From positions 1-38,286 of the forward strand of contig CAJVPP010000259.1 in the NCBI GenBank assembly GCA_910592005.1: a stretch of 38,286 nucleotides of DNA, in the 5' to 3' direction. Positions 1-11,328 of this stretch are shown here, one piece after another (position 1 is the stretch's first letter; the number at the start of each line of letters is the position of its first letter). The notes beneath the pieces were generated by a model, which saw only the letters and a list, made by a program, of their open reading frames with translations, was not told where the DNA came from and made no database searches. A program made the position numbers and the translations under genes. The DNA is from Funneliformis mosseae. Lineage: Eukaryota > Glomeromycota > Glomeromycetes > Glomerales > Glomeraceae.

Positions 1-130
1 TACCGTACTGGTTCTATAATAATGCTTTATATATAGGACCAGTACGGTACGGTACGATTCAAATTTCCCGCGAAAAATACTGATCTGCATAATCGTACCG
101 TACTGGTCTGGCGAATCATACCGTACCGGT
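1..130. repeat. Cluster of short palindromic repeats
   Basis: Four copies of a 12-bp motif lie here. TACCGTACTGGT is at 1-12 and 96-107, its reverse complement ACCAGTACGGTA is at 38-49, and the variant TACCGTACCGGT is at 119-130. The first and second copies form a 12-bp perfect inverted repeat around a 25-bp AT-rich loop. The cluster is cut by the window start, so it may be the end of a larger element. No coding potential is seen. Confidence 0.6.
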
Positions 131-290
131 TTTCCATATACTCAATGGTTACCACATTGGATCGTCGGTGACATGCCCAAATAAAGTTAATGTTCAGCAT
201 GTTCAGTGAAATGACGCGTTCTTAACTAATTAACATATCATTCAGATATTAGGGTTTCATTTGAAAATAGAATACTCGAATACTCATTTG

Positions 291-332
291 CTAAATAAAT
301 AAATAAATAAATAAATCAATAAATAAATAAAT
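291..332. repeat. AAAT/AATA microsatellite
   Basis: A run of tandem AAAT-type tetranucleotides with one interruption (a C near 317). It is a simple repeat and nothing else is seen in it. Confidence 0.85.
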
Positions 333-480
333 TTAGTGTATTCGTTTCTAGATATTTTTTTTTTTATCTACGAGACTTCTTGTGAAACCTGAATCGGTAT
401 ATTTAGTATTTTTTGTTTTTCAACCTACCTGATAAAAAATGAGTCTAATTTCCATTTTAAGGGATTATATCATGTTACAT

Positions 481-1033
481 TGGTGTTCCATCAACTATGT
501 AAATCAAACATTTTTAAGTATCATATAAATATTTACTATTAGATTTTTTTTTGTAATTCTTTTAGGTTAAATTTGCTTTATAATAATCTTCTCACTAAAA
601 TCTATACATTTTAGACTTATTACTTTAGGTTCTTTTTAATATCTTCGCTTCAAATTTACAAAAACATTCTAAATTATAGTCTATTTCATGTAACAACTCG
701 TTTTTTCCAAAATAAAGATATTATTTACGCTTCAAGAAATAATAAATAAATCTTTTTGTACAAGCTCTCTAAATAAAAAATTTTTTCTTTGTTGTTTTTA
801 AAAAATCGAGGTATCACATTTTTTTTAAGTTATAAATTATTCATTTACAGTTTTAAAATGTCTGAATGCTAACATATACCGAAGTTAAGGATTTAGAATT
901 TTTTATTAGGAAAAATCGTAATAATATTAGCCAATAATTAGTTTGACATGTATGCTTCACAAAAATCTCTAATAGTAAATTTTTATATGATACTTAACAA
1001 TGTTTTGATTTACATAGTTGATGGAACACCCCA
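481..1033. mobile_element. Short non-autonomous inverted-repeat transposon, 9-bp TSD
   Basis: The left end (TGGTGTTCCATCAACTATG at 481) recurs as its reverse complement at the right end (CATAGTTGATGGAACACCCC, ending near 1032). Similarity continues inward for about 70 bp on each side. The element is flanked by a direct repeat ATGTTACAT at 472-480 and 1034-1042, and two further matching bases make the exact edge ambiguous. The interior is about 400 bp of AT-rich DNA without an ORF. Long terminal repeats plus a 9-bp duplication are typical of Mutator-like (MULE) elements, so this is probably a deletion derivative or MITE mobilised in trans. Its termini differ from those of the MULE at 11.05 kb, so it belongs to another family. 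Confidence 0.75.
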
Positions 1034-1114
1034 ATGTTACATTGTGATGTATTAATATCAACGCACGACTTCAAATAAATAAAAAACAATAATAATTGGA
1101 ATCTTTTTTTCAAA

Positions 1115-1570
1115 ATGTCAAATAATAATATTTCTATTGAAGAATATAATTCATTACGTAAATTACTTTTAAATGAATTAAAATTCAGTCCGAACTTACG
1201 TCAAATTTAATAAGCTATTGTCGACAAATACTCAATATTCATCAAGTTTAGCGACTAAAAAAGAAACTGTAGCAGCGCAATCAAACACTGCAATTTCTGT
1301 TGCAGCAATAACAGAAGCTCTTGAAACTATTTCATTAATGACGGAAAACAACAGAAACATCAGCGGCCCTACTAACAATACCAACAAGAACAGCATTTTA
1401 TTTTACTTCAAAACGTGCCATTGGAAGTTATGTTCCTTGAGCACATGGAGCAAGGGAATGTCCAAATGTACGAGAAGAGTATCTTACTGCTTGCTTCAAT
1501 GTCGAATTGCTAGTTAAATGAGATAGGTCCTTCGTATCGTCAAGAATTTATAACGCCAAATGAAATGATT
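1115..1570 (+). pseudogene. Decayed coding remnant, unknown family
   Basis: Three consecutive open segments in three frames look like one broken gene. The first is an ATG-initiated 31-codon segment (1115-1210) rich in Asn, Glu and Leu. The second is a Thr/Ala/Asn-rich segment from about 1218 that has no ATG. The third, from about 1372, is in yet another frame; it reads KRAIGSYVP, then AHGARECPNVREEYLTACF, and is cut by TGA near 1438 and 1516. The amino-acid composition after 1400 is protein-like, which argues against chance, but I do not recognise the family. It follows directly after the transposon at 481-1033. Confidence 0.35.
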
Positions 1571-3490
1571 GGATTGCTGAAAATAATTACATTATTTTTT
1601 TAATTTTTCAATCAACTAAATACCTTCTTTTGAAAAAAATTTAATCACCGGGAGACAAAGGTGATTTTTTTTCTTCGTACAATGGATAAAGATGACAATT
1701 TCTTTCTTTCGATCACTAAGTGCCATGTGGTTGAAATGCAAGGTGATTCCTTTTTTTTTTGCAATAATGATGGGATATATAATAGACTTGGAGTTAAAAA
1801 AGAAAATAAAGACCTTTAAATATAATGTGATAAAATTTAATTTTAGATGATGCCTCACTTCACACAATTGCAAGATTATTATAAAACGTTTACGTTTTGC
1901 ATCACATTGTAAAGTTGCAAAACTCAAATTAAAGGAAATCCCGATAAAATCAAAAGTGAAAATTTGAATAAGGCTTGTGAATGATCTAATGATTAGTTCT
2001 TTGCGAAACTCTCATACTCTCGTAAATGCACTTCGAAATTAAGCTTGCAAAATTACACATGATTTCGATGGTACGCTCACCATTTTTTTTTAAAAAAAAA
2101 ATTAAAGTACGGGCAAATTTTCCGTTAAACGTTAAGACCTCCCTTTAAAATTAGCAAGCTGATTGGCTCAAGTTGAAAAATTTTTAATAAAAACTCGTAG
2201 AGTTAGTTATAATAATTTTGTTCGACAGTTTTAGCGCCATCATTTCCTAGTACTACATTGTGTTATAGGTTATGAGAAAATCCATAAATCTATCATAATT
2301 ATATTTCGCTAAAGTACAAAATTTATTTTTTATTTTATTTTTTTTTTAATTTTATAATTATTTTTATTTATTTATATTTGATTTTCTTAATTTTGTATTT
2401 ATTATTTTATTATTTTTCTGTTGATTTCAAATTTTTTTTTGTAAAAATTTAAAATATTTTTTTATATCCGCGAATTTATTTTTTTTTTTTTTTATACCGC
2501 GATTTTAATATTGATTTAATTTTATTTTGTTTATTTATTGAATTCTTTTTATTTAAGATTTTATTTAATTGATTTTATTGATTTTTTGTATTCTTTTTTT
2601 AACCCCCTGCGATTTTTGATTTTTTTTTTTTAATTTAGAGAGTTCTCAAGCATCTCCCTCAATGAGATTGGCTGGTTATGTCATTGTGCTCAAGTATCAC
2701 AATCAATCGACAAATCAATAGAATTATAAACTTGAGCATGCTCTTTTACCGATCTACATTAAAATTTTTTTTTTTCTAATAATCTTCGCCATGCTAATAA
2801 GAAATCCTCCAAAAATAAAAATCTTTTAAATTCAACTTTCAATACCATCCCTTTAATGATTTTACGAACTTGCAACTTTTGTTGAAACAGCATAGCAACT
2901 ATTGGCACTTAATAAATATTTACTTTTTCTTGTTGTTGTATAGCAGCTTCATTTTTTTTACTTTAATATTGGTAATATTTATCGCTTGAGCATACTCTAT
3001 CAATTGTAAATCATTTTAAAAAAAAGGTGGTTTTTAACTTCCTGAATATTTTTCTTAATATTCAATCGTCTATTAATAAGAATTGACTGATGAAAAAAAT
3101 TCACTATTATTCAGCTATGTAAATAATGTATTTTTTATACATTGATTTATTTATTTATTTTAAAAAATGAGATTATATTAATTTTAACATTAATATCTAC
3201 TTAAACAAGGATCAACATCCATTAAGGAATTAGGCAAATTTTTGGTAAGCTCTCAATAATGCACATCCCAATATGAACACTCCGGATATGTCCCAAAACG
3301 CCCTAAAGTTTTTTACAAAAATAAAGCTTTATAAATACAAGTATTTTAAATTATTAATTTTTTAAATTTGTTAATTTAATTTATTTGAAACATAATATAA
3401 AATAAAAAGTTGCAGTAAAAATTCAGTATAAATTGAATAAAAAATCTGCGCAATTTAATTATTGACATTGATTCATTCCGATGATCAATT
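1571..3490. other. AT-rich spacer, no gene seen
   Basis: Long T and A homopolymers, especially 2320-2640, and no convincing coding segment on either strand. One recognisable piece is a copy of a MITE terminus at about 2637-2675 (listed separately). A minus-strand open stretch at 1616-1927 is low complexity and looks like chance. Confidence 0.6.
2637..2675. repeat. Solo end of the 7664-8028 MITE family
   Basis: The core TTCTCAAGCATCTCCCTCAA closely matches the reverse complement of the right terminus of the element at 7664-8028 (TTCTCAAGCAACTCCCTCAA). A GATTGGCT motif follows, which is also present inside that element. I could not find a matching opposite end nearby, so this is probably a truncated copy. 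Confidence 0.55.
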
Positions 3491-3492
3491 TC

Positions 3493-3636
3493 GGACATTA
3501 ACGCATTTGGACTACAAACTTATTAAAAATGTGAGAGAAAATTTTGATCTAACCTTTTTTTTAGTAATGTCCGTATTTACGCTAAAATTTTTCATTTCAG
3601 AAATTTGTAGTACATGAAAAAAGGAGTTTAATGTCC
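3493..3636. repeat. Imperfect inverted repeat, MITE-like
   Basis: GGACATTAACGCATTTGGAC at 3493 followed by TACAAACTT is mirrored by TTTGTAGTACATG (from about 3604) and TTTAATGTCC, ending at 3636. The arms are about 30 bp with mismatches and indels around a spacer of roughly 80 bp. No clear target duplication is seen. It lies 190 bp upstream of the RING-TPR start codon and could affect its transcript, but no function can be read from the sequence. Confidence 0.4.
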
Positions 3637-3824
3637 AAAAAAAAAGGAAAAAAAAAAAGAAATGGAAGGAAGCACATGCCAGGCAAATTAAACTTTGAGA
3701 ATCAAAACTTAGCTTAGTATTGTTTATATATTTATATTATTAAATAATAAATAATAATAAATAGAGTGGAAATTTTAGAAGAAAACCTGAACCTGTGCCA
3801 AGAAATTTGAACATTTCATTTAAA

Positions 3825-6800
3825 ATGGAATCAAATTATATCCTTCTCAATTTAGAGGAGGAAGGTTATACCACGCCAGATGAAAAAGTGGAACAACTTT
3901 TAACAAAATTAACAAAATCGAATTTTTTATATGCTCTAAAATTACTTTTTGAAAACCTACAAAATGAATTTTCATCTCAAACTTTAGTAGATTCATTAAG
4001 AAGTTTGGCCAATCCTACACTATTTGACCATCATTCAAAGGCAATCGCTACAAGATTGGAATTACACTTACGAACTTTGGTCGCAGCTTTGGAACAGATA
4101 TGCTTTTCTCAGATAGTCCTTGGTAAAGAAATTCGGGATAAAATTTACAATTCCTTAGCAAAATTTGCGGAATTTCATCGTAAAAACATGCAAGTTATTG
4201 AAGAAGGACTTGTTAGCGGCCTTAAGTTAAAGTACGATCCATCAAATCAACAAGATGACAAAGATAACAAGGGTATTGAAAAGCATAACTATAATATTGA
4301 CTTTTTGTTGATTCACTTGCGCGATACACTACACAGTCTGCGTGATGATGAAACTTGGTTTCAAGAAATTTTAAGAAGAACTAAAGATTTGTTGAAGGCT
4401 GTTCTAAATATTGCACCAGGAATTACAAATATTATAGCACCTGGAGTTGCTCTTCCAAATGATAATTGTTCAATATTATCAATGCTTACTCAATTACGTC
4501 AAGGTTTAAGTTTTAAATATCCAGTCGCTTCTTATTATATAGATTGGAGAATTATGTTGACAATTCGACATAAATTTTTAAATAGATCTGAAAGTGATGA
4601 AAAGATAATTGGTAGAAAGTTTGGAGAAAGGATCTTAATGGAATCTTTTTGGATTTATTCAGAGATAGAGTGGAATAATGTTGTAGACAAAACAATGTTA
4701 GATTCTCAAACTAAATTTGATGAAGTATCAAATAAACTCTTCAAGACTTTAAGAAACACGGGAAGCATTTTAAATGACATTACCGGAAATGAACCACTTG
4801 CATTACCGAATATGTTATGGTTTGGAATATTGGATCTTGCGCAAAATCTCATTCAAAGTTCTACTCAACCGGTTATACATGGACTTTGTTATTATTTGGC
4901 AATTGAATCACTAAACAAAGCTCCAAGCAATTTCATTCAATTTAAAGCAATTGAGGTAATGCTACACTTGCAAATTATAAACGAGGAATCGTTTTCAATG
5001 ACGGAAATTGATTTCAATCAGTACGCGCAAAAATTATATGAAATCAATTCAAATAATGAATCTTCGGAAGGATTTAAATGTTTATTATCATTCGTTAAGG
5101 AAAAATGTCATCAAGACTTAATTATGCTAAATGATGATATTGGTAAAGGAAAAGGAAAATGTTTAGATAAAAATACATATTTTAAAGAGCAAACTTTAAA
5201 TTCTTGTAAAATATTGGATATTATCACCGATGAAATGACTTGTCCTATTAGTCTTGCGCTGGAAGATCAATTTTATCTTTTAAAATGTCAACATAAGATA
5301 TCATATAAAATGTATAACAAATTAACAAAAAAGAAGTGTCCTATATGTCGAGAAAGGATTGAAGATAATGATGTCAAATACGTATCACAAAAAACCATTT
5401 ACAAGTATCTATATTCGTGTTTATATGATACAGAACATAATCCAAACTTAGATCAAACAAATAAACAACATGATGATTCCGAAGACGAATCTGATAATTC
5501 AGACGTTGATCACATATTAATTAAAAAAAGAATCGTATATCGATTAAATTGAAATCAAATATAATACAACCAAAAAAACGACGCCCGGCTTATCAGAATG
5601 TTATAAATGAATTAGCAAATAAAAATTATGAAAATGCTATATCAATAGGTCAAGTATACTTAGAAGAGTTTCCTAATAGTTATACAATGATATGTATTTT
5701 AGCTTATACTTATAGATGCCTTAATCACTATAAGCAAGTGCATTCATATTTAGATGAGGCTATTAGTCTAAAAAAAAGTAAACCGATTGCATATTTAATA
5801 CGTGGAGAAATACATTTCAGACAAGGTTACTATGAAACGGCAATACGTGCATTAGAAAATTCAAAAAACAAAATTAAGTCAAATATAATTTTAGGTTATT
5901 GCTGTTTTTTGAAAGCAGAAGGAGATGATTTTTTTTATCTGAATGAAGAGCAAAGAAAGGAAAAGAAAAAAAAGTATTATGATGATGCTTTAAAAAGCTA
6001 TAAGGTTGCATTACAAAAGGATTCAAAAAATTACCTATGTTTGAAGTATTGTGCATATATTTATGAAATTCAAGAAAAATATTCAGAAGCGTTAAAAATG
6101 TTAGGTAAAATACTGGATATTAATCCAGATGATTCATTAATACTATGTTATCATGGAGAAATTCTTAATTATTTAGGAAGATATGATGATTCTATATCGC
6201 AATTTGCAAAAGCATATAATATAGATCCTGAGAATACCCATATCTTAATTAAAAAAGTTATCACTCATTATGGACTTCAAGAATATGATGAAGCGCTATT
6301 AGATCTTAATAAATTGATGCAATTAGATCCTTCATATAGTCTTGCATATTTTTTTAAAGGACTAATATATTATACATTAGGAAATAATGAAAAAACTAAA
6401 ATTGAAGTTAAAAAATGCGTTTTATTTTTCAATTCTGATGATAATTTGGCAAAATATTTGTCAAAATATTTTGGTGATAATATATTCAATCGTGAAAATA
6501 TTTTATATAAATATTTAACGTATACAAATTTATTTTTATTTTCATATTATATGATAAATATGATAAGTGATAACGATGTTAATTATCTAGGAATAATTAA
6601 TAAATATCATACTCGTAAGAATAATACACGATATTACTTTTTTACAATATATAGAAATTAAAACATTAACAATTTAATTTTTTTGAATTGTAGGAAAAAA
6701 TATCTATTATCTTTCTAATCTTGTTTATTTGAATAGAGAATTTCATCGGTTTCAAGAAACGGATTCAAATAGGTAAGCTTTTATACATATATTTATAATT

Positions 6801-7465
6801 TATTCTATTTTAATATAGCTAATATTTCCATTAATCTAAGTTTATCTGGCCAAGTATTATCTTTTGAAGATGAAGTAATTCCTATTGTTTTGCCCGAATT
6901 TGAAGTTATTATCTGTGAAAGTTATTATTATTGTTTGAAACTAAATATTAAAAAGTTATTGAATAAAGATTGTTCTGTGGAGTTTATTGTTAGAGAATTT
7001 TCTTTTTATGTAAGTTATATATATTAAATATGTATAATCTCAAAATATTTATTAAATTTTACATTTAAATCTATATTTATTTATAGAGATCTAGGAATTT
7101 AAAATATAACCAGTTATCTGCACTTATTGGATTGGGCTGGATTGAATATACACTTCCATTTAAGTTAGATTATGAATCACAACTTTCAATTAATTTAAAG
7201 AGTAATTCTATAATTATGGTATGTAAACCTGAAATTTATGAGCAAGTTATGGATATCGATTTTAATTTTTTTTTTAATTTTAAAGCAAATAGATTATGTT
7301 CGAGTGAAATTTGATAAGGGCACTGAAATCGATGTTCCAAGAATGGATAATCCCTTACATATCTTCCATAAATCTCACCCAAATATTCCAGTAGTATTTA
7401 ACGACAAATATTTTACAAAGAAGCAAATGGAAAATTTGATTGAATTAAAAGACATCATTAATTAA
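3825..7465 (+). CDS. RING/U-box-like and TPR protein, six exons
   Basis: Probable E3-ubiquitin-ligase-like protein of an expanded Glomeromycotina family. Proposed exons: 3825-5534, 5597-6614, 6694-6772, 6841-7009, 7087-7218 and 7286-7465. The five introns are 62-79 nt and all join in frame to give 1095 residues. The ATG at 3825 is the first in frame. Residues 1-465 are helical and unassigned. Residues 473-508 hold a degenerate RING/U-box: C473-P-I-S, C488-x-H490, C505-P-I-C508; the usual second Cys of the first pair is Ser. An acidic linker follows. TPR repeats, with motifs such as ALKMLGKILDINPDD, run from about 575 to 860. The C-terminal family domain holds SLSGQVLSFEDE, GLGWIEYTLPF and QIDYVRVKFDKG. 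The first intron (GTATAT...TATCAG) is needed to pass the TGA at 5550; the alternative is a 1-nt frameshift there. The third intron uses an AAG acceptor, because the TAG at 6816-6818 gives an immediate stop. Known for the family: RING/U-box recruits E2, TPR binds partners. The role here is inferred. Confidence 0.8.
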
Positions 7466-7663
7466 GTTTTTTATATTCCGGTTTAATTTTATTCCTTATT
7501 TATATGATTTATACGTAAAATTATAATAGATTCTAATTCTTCTACAACCTTTTGATTAAAATTTTGAATCATTCGAGATAATTCTCTATTTAATTATGTA
7601 ATTCTAGATGAGCATAACACTATTCAAAGATGATTAAAGAGTTGATTTACGTTAATAGTATTA

Positions 7664-8028
7664 CGGCGTTCTCAAGCACCTAACTCAATTGATCGGAAAT
7701 GAAATTTTAATTATTAGTCGGAGATTTGATTTTGCAGAACAGATGAGTTACCATTTCGATGAAAAAATATGCATGCCCAAACCATCTTTTTATTTCATCG
7801 AGCTACGCTGATTGGCTAAAATTTACCATCGATGGAGTATAAAAGAGATCTTACAAGCATTTTCCTTCATTTGTCTATGTTGAGTTGTAGCTTTATTATT
7901 CTTTTATTAGCTTTGTTCATTATAAATTTTCGAATGAAGAGAAGCTGCTCAATTATCCTTATTTAAATTGATCACTGGTGCATGAGCATCATCTCAATCA
8001 CATTGAGGGAGTTGCTTGAGAAACGCCC
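7664..8028. mobile_element. 365-bp MITE with TTA duplication
   Basis: Left terminus CGGCGTTCTCAAGCACCTAA and right terminus (reverse complement) GGGCGTTTCTCAAGCAACTC form imperfect terminal inverted repeats of about 30 bp. They are flanked by TTA on both sides (7661-7663 and 8029-8031). A 3-bp TTA/TWA duplication is characteristic of PIF/Harbinger elements, so this is tentatively a Harbinger-type MITE. There is no ORF inside. A related terminus lies at about 2637. Confidence 0.7.
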
Positions 8029-8031
8029 TTA

Positions 8032-9201
8032 GTTGAAAAGTATGTCAAGCTTGTATAGCAGCCGAGCGTGAGCAACAAAATATTTAGATTTTTTTTTATT
8101 TTTTTTAATATAAATATAAAATAAAAGAAGCGGAATAAATAAAAATTTTTAGTTACCCCAAAAAAGCAACGAAATTACGAAAACATGATCACTATAATAT
8201 ATCGATGGGGGTGACAACTTAATAATTATTTTATTTTTTAGTTTTAGTTTTTTTTTTGCAGATCAATTGTTTTTTTTGACTTTCGCGTTCTGGCCATATC
8301 ATAAAAGTCCTCCGGCCGATTTCTTCTAGCCAAAAACAAATTGTTCTTATATCGCCCGCTGGACACTTTGTCTTTATCAAGATTATAATTTTTTTTCTCT
8401 TCTTTTTCTATTTGTTTCAATTAATTAGTATTAACGGATTTCGGAAGTTTGAGATCGCGACGCGACTTTTAGGTTAATTGATTTTAATAAATAAATTTAC
8501 ATCAATACTAAACCTTCTGCTTATCTTTCCTTTGTTTATAAATATAAACGTAAATTACTGAGCGTAACAAAAGCTCCTTTAACCGATTTGATGAATCAAA
8601 TAATAGTTGAGGTTATTACTGGAGGAATTAACACAACCGCAAATTTTTTATGTTTTATAATGAAATTACCAAACAAATTGATTTTATTTTGGTTTTAAAA
8701 ATAAATCATCAAATTACGATGGAAGAATGAATTGTACAAATTCTATTATCAAAGAATTCTCCCGTCTTATAAATTACTTAAAATTGGCCAACGTAACTCT
8801 TTCTCGCCAGATACTAAGATCGGTCATGTATAGCCTGCAAATACTACGTTCATATGTTGAAGGAATTTCATCATAATCCTATTCATTGAAGTTGGTTTAC
8901 GGTATATAATGAATGACAAAATAATACTTTTTATGTCCAAGAAGAATGGTAGCACGTATGCAAATATAATCTCATCGAAATTTGATGTTAGGTTAGTAGA
9001 TAATAAATGCTCCTTTGAAATTAAAGATTATGCCTGTACTAAATCAAATTAGTTACGCATCGTATATTAACAACTTATTACGTTGTGAGAGACTTGCTGA
9101 TCATCGAAATGGAATGGTAGCATGACATGATCTACAAAGTTTTCATTTCTTGCATTTCTTCTCCAAATTTTATCATTTCTCTCGCTATAAAATAAAGCAA
9201 A
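8032..9201. other. Intergenic spacer upstream of the kinase
   Basis: No coding segment is recognised on either strand. The sequence is less biased than the spacers further right and contains several CpG. A TATAAAATAAA stretch lies at 9186-9196, only 6-16 bp before the kinase ATG. This is too close to act as an ordinary TATA box for that start codon. Confidence 0.5.
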
Positions 9202-11019
9202 ATGCAAGCTGATAATAATTCAAATGGGATTGAAGAATTCAAACATTTTAGCAATTTTCAAAAGATAGGTACAGGCAGCTTTGTAAAAGTCTATCGAGCA
9301 AATTGGAAAAGTTCGAAGCAACATCTCGCGTTAAAATCATTTCATAATTTCAATAATACCACTGTTGAAGAACTTGTTCGTAAGGTAATTAAAATATAAA
9401 TGTATTTGATCTCATTTATATATTAAGCTAATTTTTATACTCATAATAATTTAATTAAGCTTGAACTTCAACGGGAAGTTAATTTTCATAGCAATATCAT
9501 CCGTTTTTTGGGGATTACATCATCAATTCAAGGTATTAAAATAATGAGGTTTTTTATCGTTTATATTGACTTTTACATTTTTATTTTTTAAATCATTTAT
9601 ATTTATTTTTTTTTTAAAAAAAAAAAAAAAAAAAGGAAATCAAAATGAATTGAAAGATTATTGGTTAGTAATGGAATATGCAGATGGCGGTGCGCTTCGG
9701 AACTATTTGAAGAATAATTTTTATAAGCTTTCTTGGGTAGATGAATACAACTTGTCATTCCAATTGACTTGTGCTGTGTCGTGTTTATATGACGAAGGAA
9801 TTGTACATCGTGACTTGGTAAAATTATGATTAATTTTGTTTATTAGGAACATTTCTTTTTTAGTAATTATTAAAAAATATATATATATTTTTTCTATATG
9901 AATAGCATTCAGGCAATATATTAATCCATCAAGGCGTTATTAAACTAGCAGACTTTGGTTTATCAAAAAGAATGGAAGCAGCAACCAATCAATCAAAAGT
10001 TTTTGGTGTAATTCCTTATATCGATCCTAAAAGTTTTATTAGAGAAAGAAAAAATCGCAACAATATACACTCAACGAAAAGAGTGACGTTTACAGCGTTG
10101 GCGTGCTCTTGTGGGAGTGTCAAGTGGCCGTCCTCCTTTTCATGTTAAAGATGAAGTGTATGACATTGGTTTAGCTATAGAAATTTCACACGGACTTAGA
10201 GAAAGTATCGTTCCTGGTACATCTGAAGATTATGTAAACATTTACACTGGTAAATATATTATTATCTTAAATTTAATTAATGAGGATAAGTTCTATGTTT
10301 TACGGTCAATAATTTTTTTATTTGATTTTAGTTTGCTGGGATAATGAGCCAGACAATCGTCCGGACATGAACAAAGTCGTTGAGGAATTAAATGCAATCA
10401 TTACAAAAACTAATATAATTGATTATTATCGAATGAATGATGATGAACCAAATCTTCAATTATCTAAGCAACAACTTTTACTTGGATAGTGTTAATGCTT
10501 CTTCCAGTATTAACAATTCATTTCATGAAGAATTATCTCTAATGATTCAAAATTTTAATCAGATGAATACAGAAGAATTAGAATCGAATAATGAAGCATC
10601 AGTCGTTATTCATGATGACGTTATTGTTAATTTGAAAATCACGGATCTTAATAAGGATGACATATTAGACGAATTGCAAAGATATCGAAAATTATCAAAA
10701 CTACCTTCTAATTATACTCTGATTACCTCCATAACGGAACTTGATTGTTCTGATACTCCAATAACTACCCTACCAACTTTACCCAATTCCATAACAAAAC
10801 TCGTGTTATAACACTAAAATAACTAACCTTCCAAATTTGCCCAACTCCTTAATGGAACTTTATTGTTCCGATACTCCAATAACTATCCTACCAACCTTAC
10901 TCAATTCCTTAACGGAGCTTGATTGCTCTGGTACTCAAATTACTAGATTACCAAATTTACCCAACTCATTAGTGATACTCTGGTGTTATAGCACTATAGA
11001 CTTCGTCCAACAGCTATAA
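9202..11019 (+). pseudogene. TKL-type protein kinase with LRR tail, frameshifted
   Basis: Proposed exons: 9202-9384, 9460-9532, 9636-9817, 9906-10249 and 10332-11019. The kinase domain has every hallmark: glycine loop IGTGSF, the ALKSF lysine, hinge MEYADGG, HRDLHSGN across the third intron, DFGLSKR, and the late SDVYSVGVLLWE and NRPDM motifs. This resembles the tyrosine-kinase-like kinases expanded in Rhizophagus. Behind it lie a linker with NNSFHEELSLMIQNF and four to five 20-residue leucine-rich repeats (consensus LPxLPNSLxELxCSxTxIT, 10720-11010). Four indels break the frame: 1 nt missing in an A run at 10049-10054; 1 nt missing at about 10118; a shift between 10470 and 10482; and 2 nt missing at about 10804, compared with the parallel repeat at 10976. 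It is either a young pseudogene or a locus with assembly indel errors. Because catalytic residues are intact, the second option is open. Confidence 0.75.
10720..11010 (+). repeat. Tandem 60-nt repeats encoding LPxLP-type LRRs
   Basis: Units of about 60 nt encode SITELDCSDTPITTLPTLPN and three close relatives, then a partial last unit (SLVILWCYST). The 20-residue period and the LPxLP core resemble the LPX class of bacterial LRRs rather than the usual 24-residue eukaryotic LRR. The frame breaks between the first and second units by loss of TG. Confidence 0.75.
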
Positions 11020-11328
11020 ATTTATTATAAAATTTATATTATGTAAAGAGTAAATTTATTCCTCACCCCGGGTGAGTTAAATTATTTTTCACCCCTTATA
11101 ATTTTTTTTTTGTATGCATTTTTTATTAACAACAATTATTATAAAAAAAATAGCATTTATCAATATTTATTGTTTAAATTCTGTACCAAATAAATGTAAC
11201 AATTAAAGCCAAAATATCGCAAACATGCTATTACTATAAGATTAACACGATCTCATGCTATTACTAAGTGAAACTAATAAAACAACACTTTGATCTCGCA
11301 CTATAAACACGTGATTAAGTATCGTAAC

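Noticed and set aside
1616..1927. 103-codon minus-strand ORF
   Set aside because: Low-complexity Phe/Ile/Lys composition from T-rich DNA, with no motif and no gene context.
3795..3824. Start of the RING-TPR gene at GTG 3795
   Set aside because: A GTG start is not expected in a fungal nuclear gene. The first in-frame ATG is at 3825.
10720..11010. A bacterial effector gene transferred whole
   Set aside because: The LRRs are in the same transcription unit as an intron-containing fungal kinase, and only the repeat style resembles bacterial proteins. Transfer of the LRR alone remains a question for a search.
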